Shown: positions 15,015 to 24,386 of the stretch, in pieces
How the letters are laid out: every line of letters starts with the position of its first letter
Numbering within the stretch: position 1 is the first letter of the stretch
Source of the DNA: Mesorhizobium sp. NFR06
Lineage (GTDB): Bacteria; Pseudomonadota; Alphaproteobacteria; Rhizobiales; Rhizobiaceae
Length of the DNA: 45,951 nucleotides
Assembly: GCF_900115245.1 (NCBI RefSeq)
Contig: NZ_FOVT01000027.1
Span: 1-45,951, forward strand
Reading direction: 5' to 3'
The notes under the pieces: generated by a model
What the model was told of the DNA's origin: nothing
Seen by the model: only the letters and a program-made list of their open reading frames with translations
The model's database searches: none
Translations under genes and position numbers: made by a program

Positions 15015-17074
15015 AGCAAAAGCCGCAGAGCCTGGCCGCGTTCGGTTTGCAATTCCGGATCGCGCGACAGGATCAGCCGCGCGTCGTCGCGCGCGGCTTC
15101 GAGCAGGTCGGCATGGAATTCGAGCCGCGCCACCTGGAAGCCGGGCGTGCCGGACTGGCGGGTGCCAAGCAGTTCGCCTTCGCCGCGCAATTTGAGATCC
15201 TCCTCGGCGATGCGGAAGCCATCCTCGGTCTCGCGCATCACCGAAAGCCGGCGTCTTGCGGTCTCGCCGAGCGGGTCCTTGTAGAGCAGCACACAGGATG
15301 ACGGCTTGTCGCCGCGACCGACCCGGCCGCGCAATTGATGCAATTGGGCAAGGCCAAAACGTTCGGCATGCTCGATGACCATGATGGTGGCGTCAGGAAC
15401 GTCGACGCCGACCTCGATGACGGTGGTGGCGATCAGGATGCGCGTTTCGCCTTGCTTGAAGGCGCGCATCGCCTCGTCCTTCTCCGCGCCCTTCATGCGG
15501 CCGTGCACCAGGCCGATCCGATCGCCGAAAAGCGGTTTCAGCGAAGCGAAACGGTCCTCCGCCGACATGAGCTTGATTTCTTCGGATTCCTCGACCAGCG
15601 GGCAGATCCAGTAGATCTTCTGGCCCTCTGCGACGGCATCGCGCATGCGCCCGACCAGTTCGTCGAGCCGCTCCATAGGCAAGGTCACGGTGCGGATCGG
15701 CTGTCGGCCGGCCGGCTTCTCGGTGAGCTTCGAGACGTCCATGTCGCCGAAGGCGGTCAGCACCAGCGTGCGCGGGATGGGTGTGGCCGTCATCACCAGC
15801 ATATCCGGCGCATCGCCCTTGGCGGTGATGGCGAGGCGCTGGTGGACGCCGAAGCGGTGCTGCTCGTCGACGACGGCCAGCACGAGATCGTGGAACGTCA
15901 CCGTTTCCTGGAACAGCGCATGGGTGCCGACGACGATGTCGATCGCGCCGCTGGCAAGGCCTTCCAGTGTTTCGGTGCGTTCGCGCCCCTTTTCGCGCCC
16001 GGTGAGGATGGCGAGGCGCAGGCCAACCTTTTCCGCCAGCGGCGCGATGGTCGCCAGATGCTGACGCGCCAGGATTTCGGTCGGCGCCATCAGCGCTGCC
16101 TGGCCGCCGGCCTCGACCGCGCGCGCCATGGCAAGTAACGCCACCACCGTCTTGCCGGAGCCGACATCGCCCTGCAGCAGGCGCAGCATACGTTCCGGAT
16201 CGGCAAGGTCGGCATTGATTTCGGCGAGCGCGAATTCCTGGCTGGGGGTGAGCTTGTAGGGCAGGGCCGCACGCAGCTTTTCGACGACGCGGCCATCGCC
16301 GACCAGCGGCCGGCCCGACAGGCGGCGGATTCTGGAACGCACCAGTGCCAAGGATACCTGACCCGCAAGCAACTCGTCATAGGCAAGGCGTCGCCAGGCC
16401 GCCCCCTCGACGGCGACGTCAATCGGGTCCTTCGGGTGGTGGATGCGGGCAAGCGCATCGCCGAAGGGCGCGAAGGTATGGCGACGCATGAAGGCGTCGT
16501 CCTGCCACTCGGGCAATTCCGGCAGGCGGCCGAGCGCCTGCCCGATGGCGCGGCGCAGCACCTTGGCCGACAGGCCGGCGGTGAGCGGATAGACCGGTTC
16601 GACCAGCGGCAGCCCCTCGGCCTCGTCGATCGGCGCGATGTGGTCTGGATGGACCATGGTGGGGCGGCCGTTGAACCATTCCATACGGCCGGAGATCACG
16701 ACACGCTCGCCTTCGGGAAGCATCTTCTGCAAATAGGCGGCATGAGCGTGGAAGAAGGTCAGCGCAACCTCGCCGGTGTCGTCATGGGCATAGACGCGGT
16801 ACGGCACCGACCTGTTGCCGCGCGGTGGCGGCTGGTGGCGGTCAACCCGCACCTCGAGCGTGACGATCTGACCTTCGGCCGATAGCGCGATGCCTGGACG
16901 GTTGCGGCGATCGATCACCGTGTTGGGCAGCAGGAACAAAAGGTCGGCCGCGCGCGCGGCGCGGTCGCCAGGATCGGCTGGCACAATACGTTCGATCAGC
17001 AAGCCAACCTTCGGGCCGACGCCGGCAAGCGAGGTGATCGGGACGAACAGGGGATCGAGGATGGAGGGACGCAT
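14966..17074 (-). CDS. recG: ATP-dependent DNA helicase RecG
   Basis: A 702-residue SF2 helicase that regresses stalled replication forks and branch-migrates recombination intermediates. An N-terminal wedge/OB domain (about 50-160) is followed by the helicase core: Walker A GDVGSGKT at 302-309, the Walker B variant DEQH at 403-406, TATPIPRTL, and the motif VI region QLRGRVGRG; the C-terminus carries the RecG TRG region (MRETEDGFRIAEEDLKLRG-type). Length is normal. It is divergent from sdhE-mfd, so two repair-related transcripts share one promoter region of about 90 nt, and its 3' end overlaps the DUF502 gene by 49 nt. Confidence 0.97.
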   Translation of the reverse strand: MRPSILDPLFVPITSLAGVGPKVGLLIERIVPADPGDRAARAADLLFLLPNTVIDRRNRPGIALSAEGQIVTLEVRVDRHQPPPRGNRSVPYRVYAHDDTGEVALTFFHAHAAYLQKMLPEGERVVISGRMEWFNGRPTMVHPDHIAPIDEAEGLPLVEPVYPLTAGLSAKVLRRAIGQALGRLPELPEWQDDAFMRRHTFAPFGDALARIHHPKDPIDVAVEGAAWRRLAYDELLAGQVSLALVRSRIRRLSGRPLVGDGRVVEKLRAALPYKLTPSQEFALAEINADLADPERMLRLLQGDVGSGKTVVALLAMARAVEAGGQAALMAPTEILARQHLATIAPLAEKVGLRLAILTGREKGRERTETLEGLASGAIDIVVGTHALFQETVTFHDLVLAVVDEQHRFGVHQRLAITAKGDAPDMLVMTATPIPRTLVLTAFGDMDVSKLTEKPAGRQPIRTVTLPMERLDELVGRMRDAVAEGQKIYWICPLVEESEEIKLMSAEDRFASLKPLFGDRIGLVHGRMKGAEKDEAMRAFKQGETRILIATTVIEVGVDVPDATIMVIEHAERFGLAQLHQLRGRVGRGDKPSSCVLLYKDPLGETARRRLSVMRETEDGFRIAEEDLKLRGEGELLGTRQSGTPGFQVARLEFHADLLEAARDDARLILSRDPELQTERGQALRLLLYLFGRDEAVRLLRAG

Positions 17075-17167
17075 TGTGTCAGCTTATGTCGCGACGACGG
17101 CAGCGCAAAGGCTGACACCGGTCTCTATCCACGCTATATGCGCCGCTTCAGCTGGGATGGGGGTGCC

Positions 17168-17455
17168 ATGACGGGTACACAGCGATCAAGCGAGGGGCTG
17201 GATGTCCGCCGCCGTAAGCTTCTGTTCCGCTCGTGGCATCGCGGCATGCGCGAGATGGACCTGATCCTCGGCTCCTTCGCCGATGCGGAGATCGGCGCCT
17301 TGACCGGCGACGAAATCGACCAATATGAAAAGCTTCTCGAAATCCCCGACACTGAATTTTTGCCGATGGTCACCGGCGAGCGCCCGGTTCCGCCCGATAT
17401 CGATTGCGCGGTGCTGCAAAAGATACTGGCGTCGCGCCGGACCATGACATTTTGA
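17168..17455 (+). CDS. sdhE: Succinate dehydrogenase flavinylation factor SdhE
   Basis: A 95-residue DUF339/Sdh5-family protein that helps attach FAD covalently to SdhA. It carries the family core RRRKLLFRSWHRGMREMDLIL with the RGM-E-D motif that contacts the flavoprotein, then LTGDEIDQYEKLLEIPD. I prefer ATG 17168 (MTGTQRSS) with GGATGGGGGT upstream; an in-frame ATG at 17138 would add ten residues. It lies 13 nt upstream of mfd on the same strand, an arrangement known in other Alphaproteobacteria, so the two are probably co-transcribed. Confidence 0.92.
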   Translation: MTGTQRSSEGLDVRRRKLLFRSWHRGMREMDLILGSFADAEIGALTGDEIDQYEKLLEIPDTEFLPMVTGERPVPPDIDCAVLQKILASRRTMTF

Positions 17456-17468
17456 AAAACGCATATCC

Positions 17469-20400
17469 ATGAGCCTCATTCCTTCCATCGGTCTGCCGAA
17501 AGGCCGCGCCGGCCAGTTCATCGTCGACGGCGTCGCCGACGGCTATGAAGCCTTCGCGCTGGTGCAAACGGTGCACGAGATCGCGCCAGACAAGCCGGTG
17601 CTGTTCGTCGCCCGCGACGGCCAGCGACTGCCGGCGATCATCGAGGCGCTAGCCTTTGCCGCGCCCGGCCTGCCGGTGCTCGAACTGCCGGCTTGGGACT
17701 GCCTGCCTTACGATCGCGTTTCGCCCGGTGCCGATGCCGCGGCGCGGCGGCTCGACGCGCTTTCCGCCATGATCGCGCTGGCAAAAAAGCCGCATCGCGC
17801 CGTCATCCTCACCACCGCCAATGCGCTGTTGCAGCGCATCCCGCCGGGCGAGCTGATCGAGGCGCAGACCTTTCATGCTAGGCCCGGCAACCAGATCGAC
17901 ATGAACGTGCTGATCGCGCGGCTGGAAACCTCCGGCTTCGAACGCGTGCCGACGGTGCGCGGCCTCGGCGAGTTCGCGGTGCGCGGCGGCATCCTCGACC
18001 TGTTCGCGCCAGGCTGGAGCGAGGCGCTGCGGCTCGATTTTTTCGGCGACACGCTGGAATCGATCCGGGTCTTCGATGTCGCCACCCAGCGCACCACCGG
18101 ACAGCGCAGGTCGATGGCGCTGCAGGCGATGAGCGAAGTGGCGCTGGCGCCGGCGACGATCAGCCGCTTCCGCCGTTCCTATATCGACGCCTTCGGCGCG
18201 CCGTCGCGCGATGATGCGCTCTATACGGCGGTCAGCGAAGGGCGGCGCTTCGCCGGGATGGAGCATTGGCTTCCGTTCTTCTACGAACGGCTGGAGACGG
18301 TGTTCGACTATCTGCCGGATGCGCCTGTCGTCTTCGACCATCTGGCGCATGAGGCGCTGGCCGAGCGTCATACGCTTATCCTCGACCATTACGAGGCGCG
18401 CCGGAAGCAGGCCGACAGCGCGCTGAAGGATGCGGTGCCCTACAAGCCGGTGGCGCCGGATCTGCTTTATCTGTCGCCGGAGAATCTCAAATCCTCGCTC
18501 GGACCGCGCGAGGACATCGACTTCACCGTCTTCGACGCGCCCGATGTCGGAGGCAGGCGGGTCTTCCACGCCGGCTCGCGCCACGGCCGCAGCTTCGCCG
18601 AAGAGCGCGCCGACCCGAATGTCAATGTCTTCGATGTGGTCGTAAAGCACATAGCCGACGAGCGCGCCGCGCGCCGCCGTGTCATCGTCGCCGGCTGGAC
18701 GGAAGGCTCGCTCGACCGGCTTGGCCAGATTCTGGCCGAACATCATCTAGGCAATCTGAAACCGGTCGCGACGCTTGCGGAGGTCGAAAAACTCGAGCCG
18801 GGGCAGGCGGGTCTCGCCGTGCTGCCGCTCGAATCGGGCTTCGAGACCGACGACATGGTGGTCGTCGCCGAGCAGGATATCCTCGGCGACAGGCTGATCC
18901 GGCGTTCGAAGCGCAAGAAGAAGGCTTCGGATTTCATCGCCGAAGCCTCGTCGCTGTCGTCCGGCGACATCGTCGTCCATGCCGACCACGGCATCGGCCG
19001 CTTCATCGGGCTGCGCACCATCGAGGCGGTCGGTGCGCCGCACGATTGCCTCGAAATCCATTATTCCGGCGACGACCGGCTGTTCCTGCCGGTGGAAAAC
19101 ATCGAACTTCTGTCGCGCTACGGTTCGGATTCGGCCGAAGCGACGCTCGACAAGCTCGGCGGCGGCGCCTGGCAGGCGCGCAAGGCGCGGCTGAAGAAGC
19201 GCCTTCTCGACATGGCCGGGCAGTTGATCCGCATCGCCGCCGAGCGGCAGATGCGCACTGCACCCGCGATGATCCCGGCCGAAGGGCTCTATGGCGAATT
19301 CGCCGCGCGATTCCCCTATGAGGAAACCGACGACCAGCAGACGGCGATCGACTCCGTCATGGGCGATCTCGGCGCCGGCAAGCCGATGGACCGGCTGGTC
19401 TGCGGCGACGTCGGCTTCGGCAAGACGGAAGTCGCGTTGCGCGCCGCCTTCATCGCGGCGATGGAAGGGTTTCAGGTCGCTGTCGTGGTGCCTACCACGC
19501 TTTTGTCACGCCAGCATTTCAAGACTTTCTCGCAGCGTTTTTCCGGCCTGCCGATCCGCATTGCGCAGGCGTCTCGCCTCGTTGGCTCGAAGGAGCTTGC
19601 AGAGACCAAGAAAGGCGTTGCCGAAGGCACCGTCGACATAGTCGTCGGCACGCACGCGCTGCTCGGCAGCTCGATCTCGTTCAAGAATCTCGGGCTTCTG
19701 ATCATCGACGAGGAGCAGCATTTCGGCGTCAAGCACAAGGAGCGGCTGAAGGAGCTGAAGAACGACGTGCACGTGCTGACGCTGTCGGCGACGCCGATCC
19801 CGCGTACACTGCAGCTGGCGCTGACCGGGGTGCGGGAACTGTCGTTGATCGCCACCCCTCCGGTCGACCGCATGGCGGTGCGCACTTTCATCTCGCCTTC
19901 CGATCCGCTGGTGATCCGCGAGACGCTGCTGCGCGAGCGCTATCGCGGCGGCCATTCCTTCTATGTCGTGCCCCGTATCAGCGATCTCGCCGAAATCCAT
20001 GATTTCCTGAAGGAATCCGTGCCGGAACTGAAGGTGGCGGTGGCCCATGGGCAGATGCCGCCGGGCGAGCTCGACGATATCATGAACGCTTTCTATGATG
20101 GCCAGTACGACGTGCTACTATCGACCACCATCGTCGAATCCGGCCTCGACATCCCGACCGCCAACACGCTGGTCGTCCACCGCGCAGACATGTTCGGCCT
20201 GGCCCAGCTCTACCAGCTGCGCGGCCGCGTCGGACGGTCGAAGGTGCGCGCCTATGCACTGTTCACGCTGCCGGCCAAGCGCAAGCTCACCGACACGGCC
20301 GAGCGCCGGCTGAGGGTGCTGCAATCGCTCGACACGCTGGGCGCGGGCTTCCAGCTCGCCAGCCACGACCTCGACATCCGCGGCGCCGGCAACCTTCTGG

Positions 20401-20969
20401 GCGAAGAGCAGTCGGGCCACATCAAGGAGGTCGGCTTCGAGCTTTACCAGCAGATGCTGGAAGAGGCGGTTGCCGAGGTGAAGGATACCGGCGAGGCGCA
20501 GGACGGCGGCTGGTCGCCGCAGATCGCCGTCGGCACGGCGGTGATGATCCCGGAAAGCTATGTGCCCGACCTCCAGCTCCGGATGGCGCTCTACCGCCGC
20601 CTCGGCGACCTCGAAACCACCGAGGAGATCGATGGTTTCGGCGCCGAGCTGATCGACCGGTTCGGCCCGCTGCCGGAGGAAGTGACGCATCTGTTGAAGA
20701 TCGTGTTCATCAAGGCGCTTTGCCGTAAGGCCAATGTCGAGAAGCTCGATGCCGGCCCCAAGGGCGTCGTCATCCATTTCCGCAAGCGCGAGTTCCCCAA
20801 CCCTGTCGGGCTGGTCAAGTTCATCGGCGAGCAGGGCTCGCTGGCCAAGATCAGGGCCGACCACAGCGTCGTCTTCATGCGTGATTGGCCGAACGCCGAA
20901 AAGCGCCTCGCCGGATCGGCGGTGGTGATGACGCATCTGGCCCGATTGGTCGACAAGGCCGCCGCCTGA
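17469..20969 (+). CDS. mfd: Transcription-repair coupling factor Mfd
   Basis: A 1166-residue SF2 translocase that removes RNA polymerase stalled at lesions and recruits UvrA. The UvrB-like N-terminus is followed by the CarD-like polymerase-interaction domain starting about residue 495 (GDIVVHADHGIGRFIG), the helicase core with Walker A GDVGFGKT near 645 and DEEQHFG near 746, and the C-terminal TRCF domain that masks UvrA binding. Length is typical. The ATG at 17469 lacks a recognisable Shine-Dalgarno, which suggests coupling to sdhE, whose stop is 13 nt upstream. recG and mfd, both fork/lesion rescue enzymes, are neighbours. Confidence 0.97.
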   Translation: MSLIPSIGLPKGRAGQFIVDGVADGYEAFALVQTVHEIAPDKPVLFVARDGQRLPAIIEALAFAAPGLPVLELPAWDCLPYDRVSPGADAAARRLDALSAMIALAKKPHRAVILTTANALLQRIPPGELIEAQTFHARPGNQIDMNVLIARLETSGFERVPTVRGLGEFAVRGGILDLFAPGWSEALRLDFFGDTLESIRVFDVATQRTTGQRRSMALQAMSEVALAPATISRFRRSYIDAFGAPSRDDALYTAVSEGRRFAGMEHWLPFFYERLETVFDYLPDAPVVFDHLAHEALAERHTLILDHYEARRKQADSALKDAVPYKPVAPDLLYLSPENLKSSLGPREDIDFTVFDAPDVGGRRVFHAGSRHGRSFAEERADPNVNVFDVVVKHIADERAARRRVIVAGWTEGSLDRLGQILAEHHLGNLKPVATLAEVEKLEPGQAGLAVLPLESGFETDDMVVVAEQDILGDRLIRRSKRKKKASDFIAEASSLSSGDIVVHADHGIGRFIGLRTIEAVGAPHDCLEIHYSGDDRLFLPVENIELLSRYGSDSAEATLDKLGGGAWQARKARLKKRLLDMAGQLIRIAAERQMRTAPAMIPAEGLYGEFAARFPYEETDDQQTAIDSVMGDLGAGKPMDRLVCGDVGFGKTEVALRAAFIAAMEGFQVAVVVPTTLLSRQHFKTFSQRFSGLPIRIAQASRLVGSKELAETKKGVAEGTVDIVVGTHALLGSSISFKNLGLLIIDEEQHFGVKHKERLKELKNDVHVLTLSATPIPRTLQLALTGVRELSLIATPPVDRMAVRTFISPSDPLVIRETLLRERYRGGHSFYVVPRISDLAEIHDFLKESVPELKVAVAHGQMPPGELDDIMNAFYDGQYDVLLSTTIVESGLDIPTANTLVVHRADMFGLAQLYQLRGRVGRSKVRAYALFTLPAKRKLTDTAERRLRVLQSLDTLGAGFQLASHDLDIRGAGNLLGEEQSGHIKEVGFELYQQMLEEAVAEVKDTGEAQDGGWSPQIAVGTAVMIPESYVPDLQLRMALYRRLGDLETTEEIDGFGAELIDRFGPLPEEVTHLLKIVFIKALCRKANVEKLDAGPKGVVIHFRKREFPNPVGLVKFIGEQGSLAKIRADHSVVFMRDWPNAEKRLAGSAVVMTHLARLVDKAAA

Positions 20970-21125
20970 CTGGTTCACATTGGAATTCCGAGCAGATCAA
21001 GGTATTCGCCACTGCTCAAATTCCCGGCTAGAATAGGAAATCGGCTTCGTGTAAGGAGCCGCGACCTCTTGTTGGGGCGGGAATGGCGGGCAAGGCGCTC
21101 GCTGTGAAGAGTATTGGATGCAGCG

Positions 21126-22499
21126 ATGACGAAATGGTCGCCGAATTCGTGGAGAGCAAAGCCGATCAAGCAGGTTCCGGCCTATCCGGACCTTGCGGCG
21201 CTTAAGGCGACGGAAGCCCAACTCGCCACTTTCCCGCCGCTGGTTTTTGCCGGTGAGGCGCGCAAGCTGAAGAAGCAACTGGCGGCGGTCGCCGCCGGCG
21301 AGGCTTTCCTGCTCCAGGGCGGCGACTGCGCGGAGAGCTTTGCCGAACATGGCGCCGACAACATCCGCGACTTTTTCCGCGTCTTCCTGCAGATGTCGGT
21401 GGTGCTCACCTTCGCCGGCGCGCAGCCGGTGGTGAAGGTCGGCCGCGTCGCCGGCCAGTTCGCCAAACCGCGCTCGTCGGACAACGAGACCAAGGCCGGC
21501 GTGACGCTGCCGAGCTACCGTGGCGACATCATCAACGGCATCGAGTTCGACGCCAAGTCGCGCATTCCCGATCCCGCGCGGCAGGAGATGGCCTACCGCC
21601 AGTCGGCCGCCACCCTCAACCTTCTGCGCGCCTTCGCGCAGGGCGGCTACGCAAGCCTGGAGAACGTGCATCGCTGGATGCTGGGCTTCGTCGCCGACAG
21701 TCCGCAGGGCGAGAAATACGAATCGCTGGCCAACCGCATCACCGAAACGATGGATTTCATGCGCGCGGTCGGCATCACGTCGGAAACCAATTTCGCGCTG
21801 CGCGAGACAGATTTCTACACCAGCCACGAGGCGCTGCTGCTCGGCTATGAAGAGGCGCTGACGCGCGTCGATTCCACCTCGGGCGACTGGTACGCGACCT
21901 CCGGCCATATGATCTGGATCGGCGACCGCACCCGCCAGCCGGACCATGCGCATATCGAATATTGCCGCGGCATCAAGAATCCGCTCGGCCTGAAATGCGG
22001 GCCGTCGCTGACGCCGGACGGCCTCATGGAACTCATCGACCTGCTCAATCCGGAGAACGAGCCAGGACGCCTGACGCTGATCGCGCGTTTCGGCTCCGAC
22101 AAGGTGGCCGAGCACCTGCCGAAGCTGGTGCGGGCAGTGAAGAAGGAAGGCCGCAACGTGGTGTGGTCGTCCGATCCGATGCATGGCAACACGATCGAGG
22201 CGGCGGGCTACAAGACGCGGCCGTTCGATCGCATCCTCAAGGAAGTGCAGACCTTCTTCGAGGTGCATCGCGCCGAAGGCACGCATCCGGGCGGCATCCA
22301 CGTCGAGATGACCGGCAAGAACGTCACCGAATGCACGGGCGGCGCCCGCGCGATCACGGCGGAAGACCTGCAGGATCGCTATCACACGCATTGCGATCCA
22401 CGCCTCAACGCCGATCAGGCGATCGAACTCGCCTTCCTGGTCTCGGACCTGCTCAAGAAGAGCCATCCGGTCCAGCACAAGCAGGCCGCGAACGCCTAG
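21126..22499 (+). CDS. aroF: Class II 3-deoxy-7-phosphoheptulonate synthase (DAHP synthase)
   Basis: A 457-residue plant/mycobacterial-type (class II) DAHP synthase, which joins phosphoenolpyruvate and erythrose-4-phosphate at the entry to the shikimate pathway. Characteristic stretches are LQGGDCAESF, GRVAGQFAKPRS, ETNFALRETDFYTSHEALLL, GDRTRQPDHAHIEYCRGIKN and VWSSDPMHGNT with GGIHVEMTGKNVTEC near the end. I take ATG 21126 (MTKWSPNSWR), the family's usual N-terminus; ATG 21114 would add four residues. The class is certain; the symbol varies between genomes (aroF/aroG/aroH). A terminator follows at 22542. Confidence 0.95.
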   Translation: MTKWSPNSWRAKPIKQVPAYPDLAALKATEAQLATFPPLVFAGEARKLKKQLAAVAAGEAFLLQGGDCAESFAEHGADNIRDFFRVFLQMSVVLTFAGAQPVVKVGRVAGQFAKPRSSDNETKAGVTLPSYRGDIINGIEFDAKSRIPDPARQEMAYRQSAATLNLLRAFAQGGYASLENVHRWMLGFVADSPQGEKYESLANRITETMDFMRAVGITSETNFALRETDFYTSHEALLLGYEEALTRVDSTSGDWYATSGHMIWIGDRTRQPDHAHIEYCRGIKNPLGLKCGPSLTPDGLMELIDLLNPENEPGRLTLIARFGSDKVAEHLPKLVRAVKKEGRNVVWSSDPMHGNTIEAAGYKTRPFDRILKEVQTFFEVHRAEGTHPGGIHVEMTGKNVTECTGGARAITAEDLQDRYHTHCDPRLNADQAIELAFLVSDLLKKSHPVQHKQAANA

Positions 22500-22541
22500 A
22501 GCCCGCCGCAGCTTTCCCTCAGGGATCGCGCCAAACCAACG

Positions 22542-22576
22542 AGGCGCTGGCAACGAGCCGGCGCCTTCTCTATTTT
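22542..22576 (+). terminator. Intrinsic terminator of the DAHP synthase gene
   Basis: AGGCGCTGGC (22542-22551) pairs with GCCGGCGCCT (22557-22566) over ten bases with one G-T pair, loop AACGA, followed by TCTCTATTTT. It lies 43 nt after the DAHP synthase stop and just before the convergent glycosyltransferase gene. Confidence 0.75.
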
Positions 22577-22603
22577 GGCAGACGGATTAGTCCGGACCGC
22601 TGG

Positions 22604-24184
22604 TCATTCCGGGTCGGGCGGTCCGGCGGGGTCGCCAGGGAAACTGGTCCTGCCGGGCGGAATGACGGCAAAATTGATAGGCAAGGGCGGTGCCTTGAGC
22701 GACCAGTCGAAAAACACCGTCTTGACCGGCAGGCCGGCAGTCCAGGCCTGCTGTTGCGCGGAGAGTTTCCAGCCCTTTGGCCATACCAGCAGCATGCCCT
22801 GATCGTGCAGGCGCTGGACCGTGATCCAGGGGGCAAGGCGCCGGTCGAGAGTAGTGAATATCGAGGGTTGGTCCGGAGCTTCGAGCCCGGCAAGCCTGGC
22901 GGCGACGTCGTCGCCGCCGACGATGCGCAGCGGCGCCGATACCGTCTCGTGCCAGACCGCATCGGCCGCCTGCGAGATCGATCGCGCCGGCCAGCACACG
23001 GGCTGCAGGCGACCGAGGATGTTGCAGCTGGTCCAGCGGGTTGCCGCATAGGCGCTCGATATTCCGACCACGCACAGCAGTGCCAGCACCGTCAACCGGC
23101 GCAACTCGGCTGGCCCCAGTCGCTGGCCCAAGAGCGCAATCGCCAGGGCGCCGACGAGATTGTACATCGTCGCTCCCCAGGATTCGCCGGTGCCTGTAAA
23201 CAGCGAGGCGACCATGATCAGCAGCGCCGGCCCCAGGCCCATCCATGCCAGGTAGACAACCGCGCGCCGCTCGGGGGCGGGGTGGGTCGATAACGGTTCC
23301 TGCGCGGGGCTTGTTTGCCGGCGCAGCAGGCCGGAGAGCGCGAGAACGACGGGAACGGCGGACAGACCGGCAAGCTGAACGCCGATATAGTAAAGTCGGG
23401 CGCGGTTCGCGACCACCCATGCGTTGCGATGCTCGGCATAGGTCAGCGGCAGGAAATCGAGGCGGAAAAGCTCGATCGCCAGCGGCGCCGCGGTGCCGAG
23501 AAAAATCGCAAGGCCAAGCCATGGCCACGGGGTGGCAAGCCTGCTTCGGGCACGGACGTCGTACAAAATCCAGAGGCCGCCGAACGCCAGCAGCAAAGCC
23601 GTCGAGAACTTGGCATAGAGCCCTATGCCGGAAACGAGGCCGAGGGCGAGCCACCAGCCGGGCCGTCCGTCGCGCGCCGCGCGCCACAACAGCCATGAGA
23701 TGCCGGCCCAGAACGGCATCTGGGCATAGTCATGGTTGAATTGCGGGGTGGGCCAGCCGAAGAAATAGATCGCGGGCATCAGGAGCACGGCGGCGAGCGC
23801 GCGGGTCGGCCCCATGATGTCGCGCGCCAGAAGATAGACCAGGACGAAAGTCGTCGAGACCAGCAGTTGCGACAGCATATATTGCGGCCAGCGGAACGAG
23901 CCGGTCAGGAGATGGCTTATCTCGAGCAGCCAGCAGGGCAGTTGCGGGTGCTTGTAGGTCAGCAGCACCCATTCTCGGCCCCACATGAAACCCTCGACGA
24001 CGTCCCCTGGCGGGCCAACATTGACGAGTGCCGGCATCACGGTCCAGCAGGCGATCTGGGTAAGGCACAAAAACGCCAGCAATCGCCATGGGCGCCGGAC
24101 CAGGCCGCTCCATAACGACGACAGATGGCCTTCCGCCGCGGTCGCGGCCGGCCAGACATGCGCGGACTCGCTGGTTCTCGACAT
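22604..24184 (-). CDS. ArnT/GT39-like membrane glycosyltransferase
   Basis: A 526-residue GT-C fold protein with about ten membrane segments. Residues near 55-85 hold the first periplasmic loop with an acidic site (PPGDVVEGFMWGREW) and KHPQLPCWLLE, the layout of ArnT/PMT_2 enzymes that transfer sugars from a polyprenyl carrier to lipid or protein acceptors at the outer face of the inner membrane. FNHDYAQMPFW is a second conserved loop. The C-terminal 130 residues form a soluble periplasmic domain. Donor and acceptor are unknown; lipid A or polysaccharide decoration is inference. It converges with the DAHP synthase gene and diverges from the channel-like gene at 24387. Confidence 0.85.
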   Translation of the reverse strand: MSRTSESAHVWPAATAAEGHLSSLWSGLVRRPWRLLAFLCLTQIACWTVMPALVNVGPPGDVVEGFMWGREWVLLTYKHPQLPCWLLEISHLLTGSFRWPQYMLSQLLVSTTFVLVYLLARDIMGPTRALAAVLLMPAIYFFGWPTPQFNHDYAQMPFWAGISWLLWRAARDGRPGWWLALGLVSGIGLYAKFSTALLLAFGGLWILYDVRARSRLATPWPWLGLAIFLGTAAPLAIELFRLDFLPLTYAEHRNAWVVANRARLYYIGVQLAGLSAVPVVLALSGLLRRQTSPAQEPLSTHPAPERRAVVYLAWMGLGPALLIMVASLFTGTGESWGATMYNLVGALAIALLGQRLGPAELRRLTVLALLCVVGISSAYAATRWTSCNILGRLQPVCWPARSISQAADAVWHETVSAPLRIVGGDDVAARLAGLEAPDQPSIFTTLDRRLAPWITVQRLHDQGMLLVWPKGWKLSAQQQAWTAGLPVKTVFFDWSLKAPPLPINFAVIPPGRTSFPGDPAGPPDPE

Positions 24185-24386
24185 ACGAGCCTAAAATCAC
24201 ACCGGTGGATCGCTGAATAGCCCGATAGCAGAAGCTTACGAAAATGTATGCTGCCGCAACATTGTAAAACCAAGATTGCGTTGGAACCCGTCGCCGGCGC
24301 TTCGGGTAAGACCGTGGCCGGCCGGTCATTGCCGGGGCGGCCGCCGCTGCTCGGAGCGCTGAGGTCCCAGCCAACCAGGTGCCATC

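Noticed and set aside
20997..22553. 518-codon open frame opposite the DAHP synthase gene
   Set aside because: Antisense shadow of a gene with a complete class II DAHP synthase sequence; no recognisable domain or ribosome-binding site.
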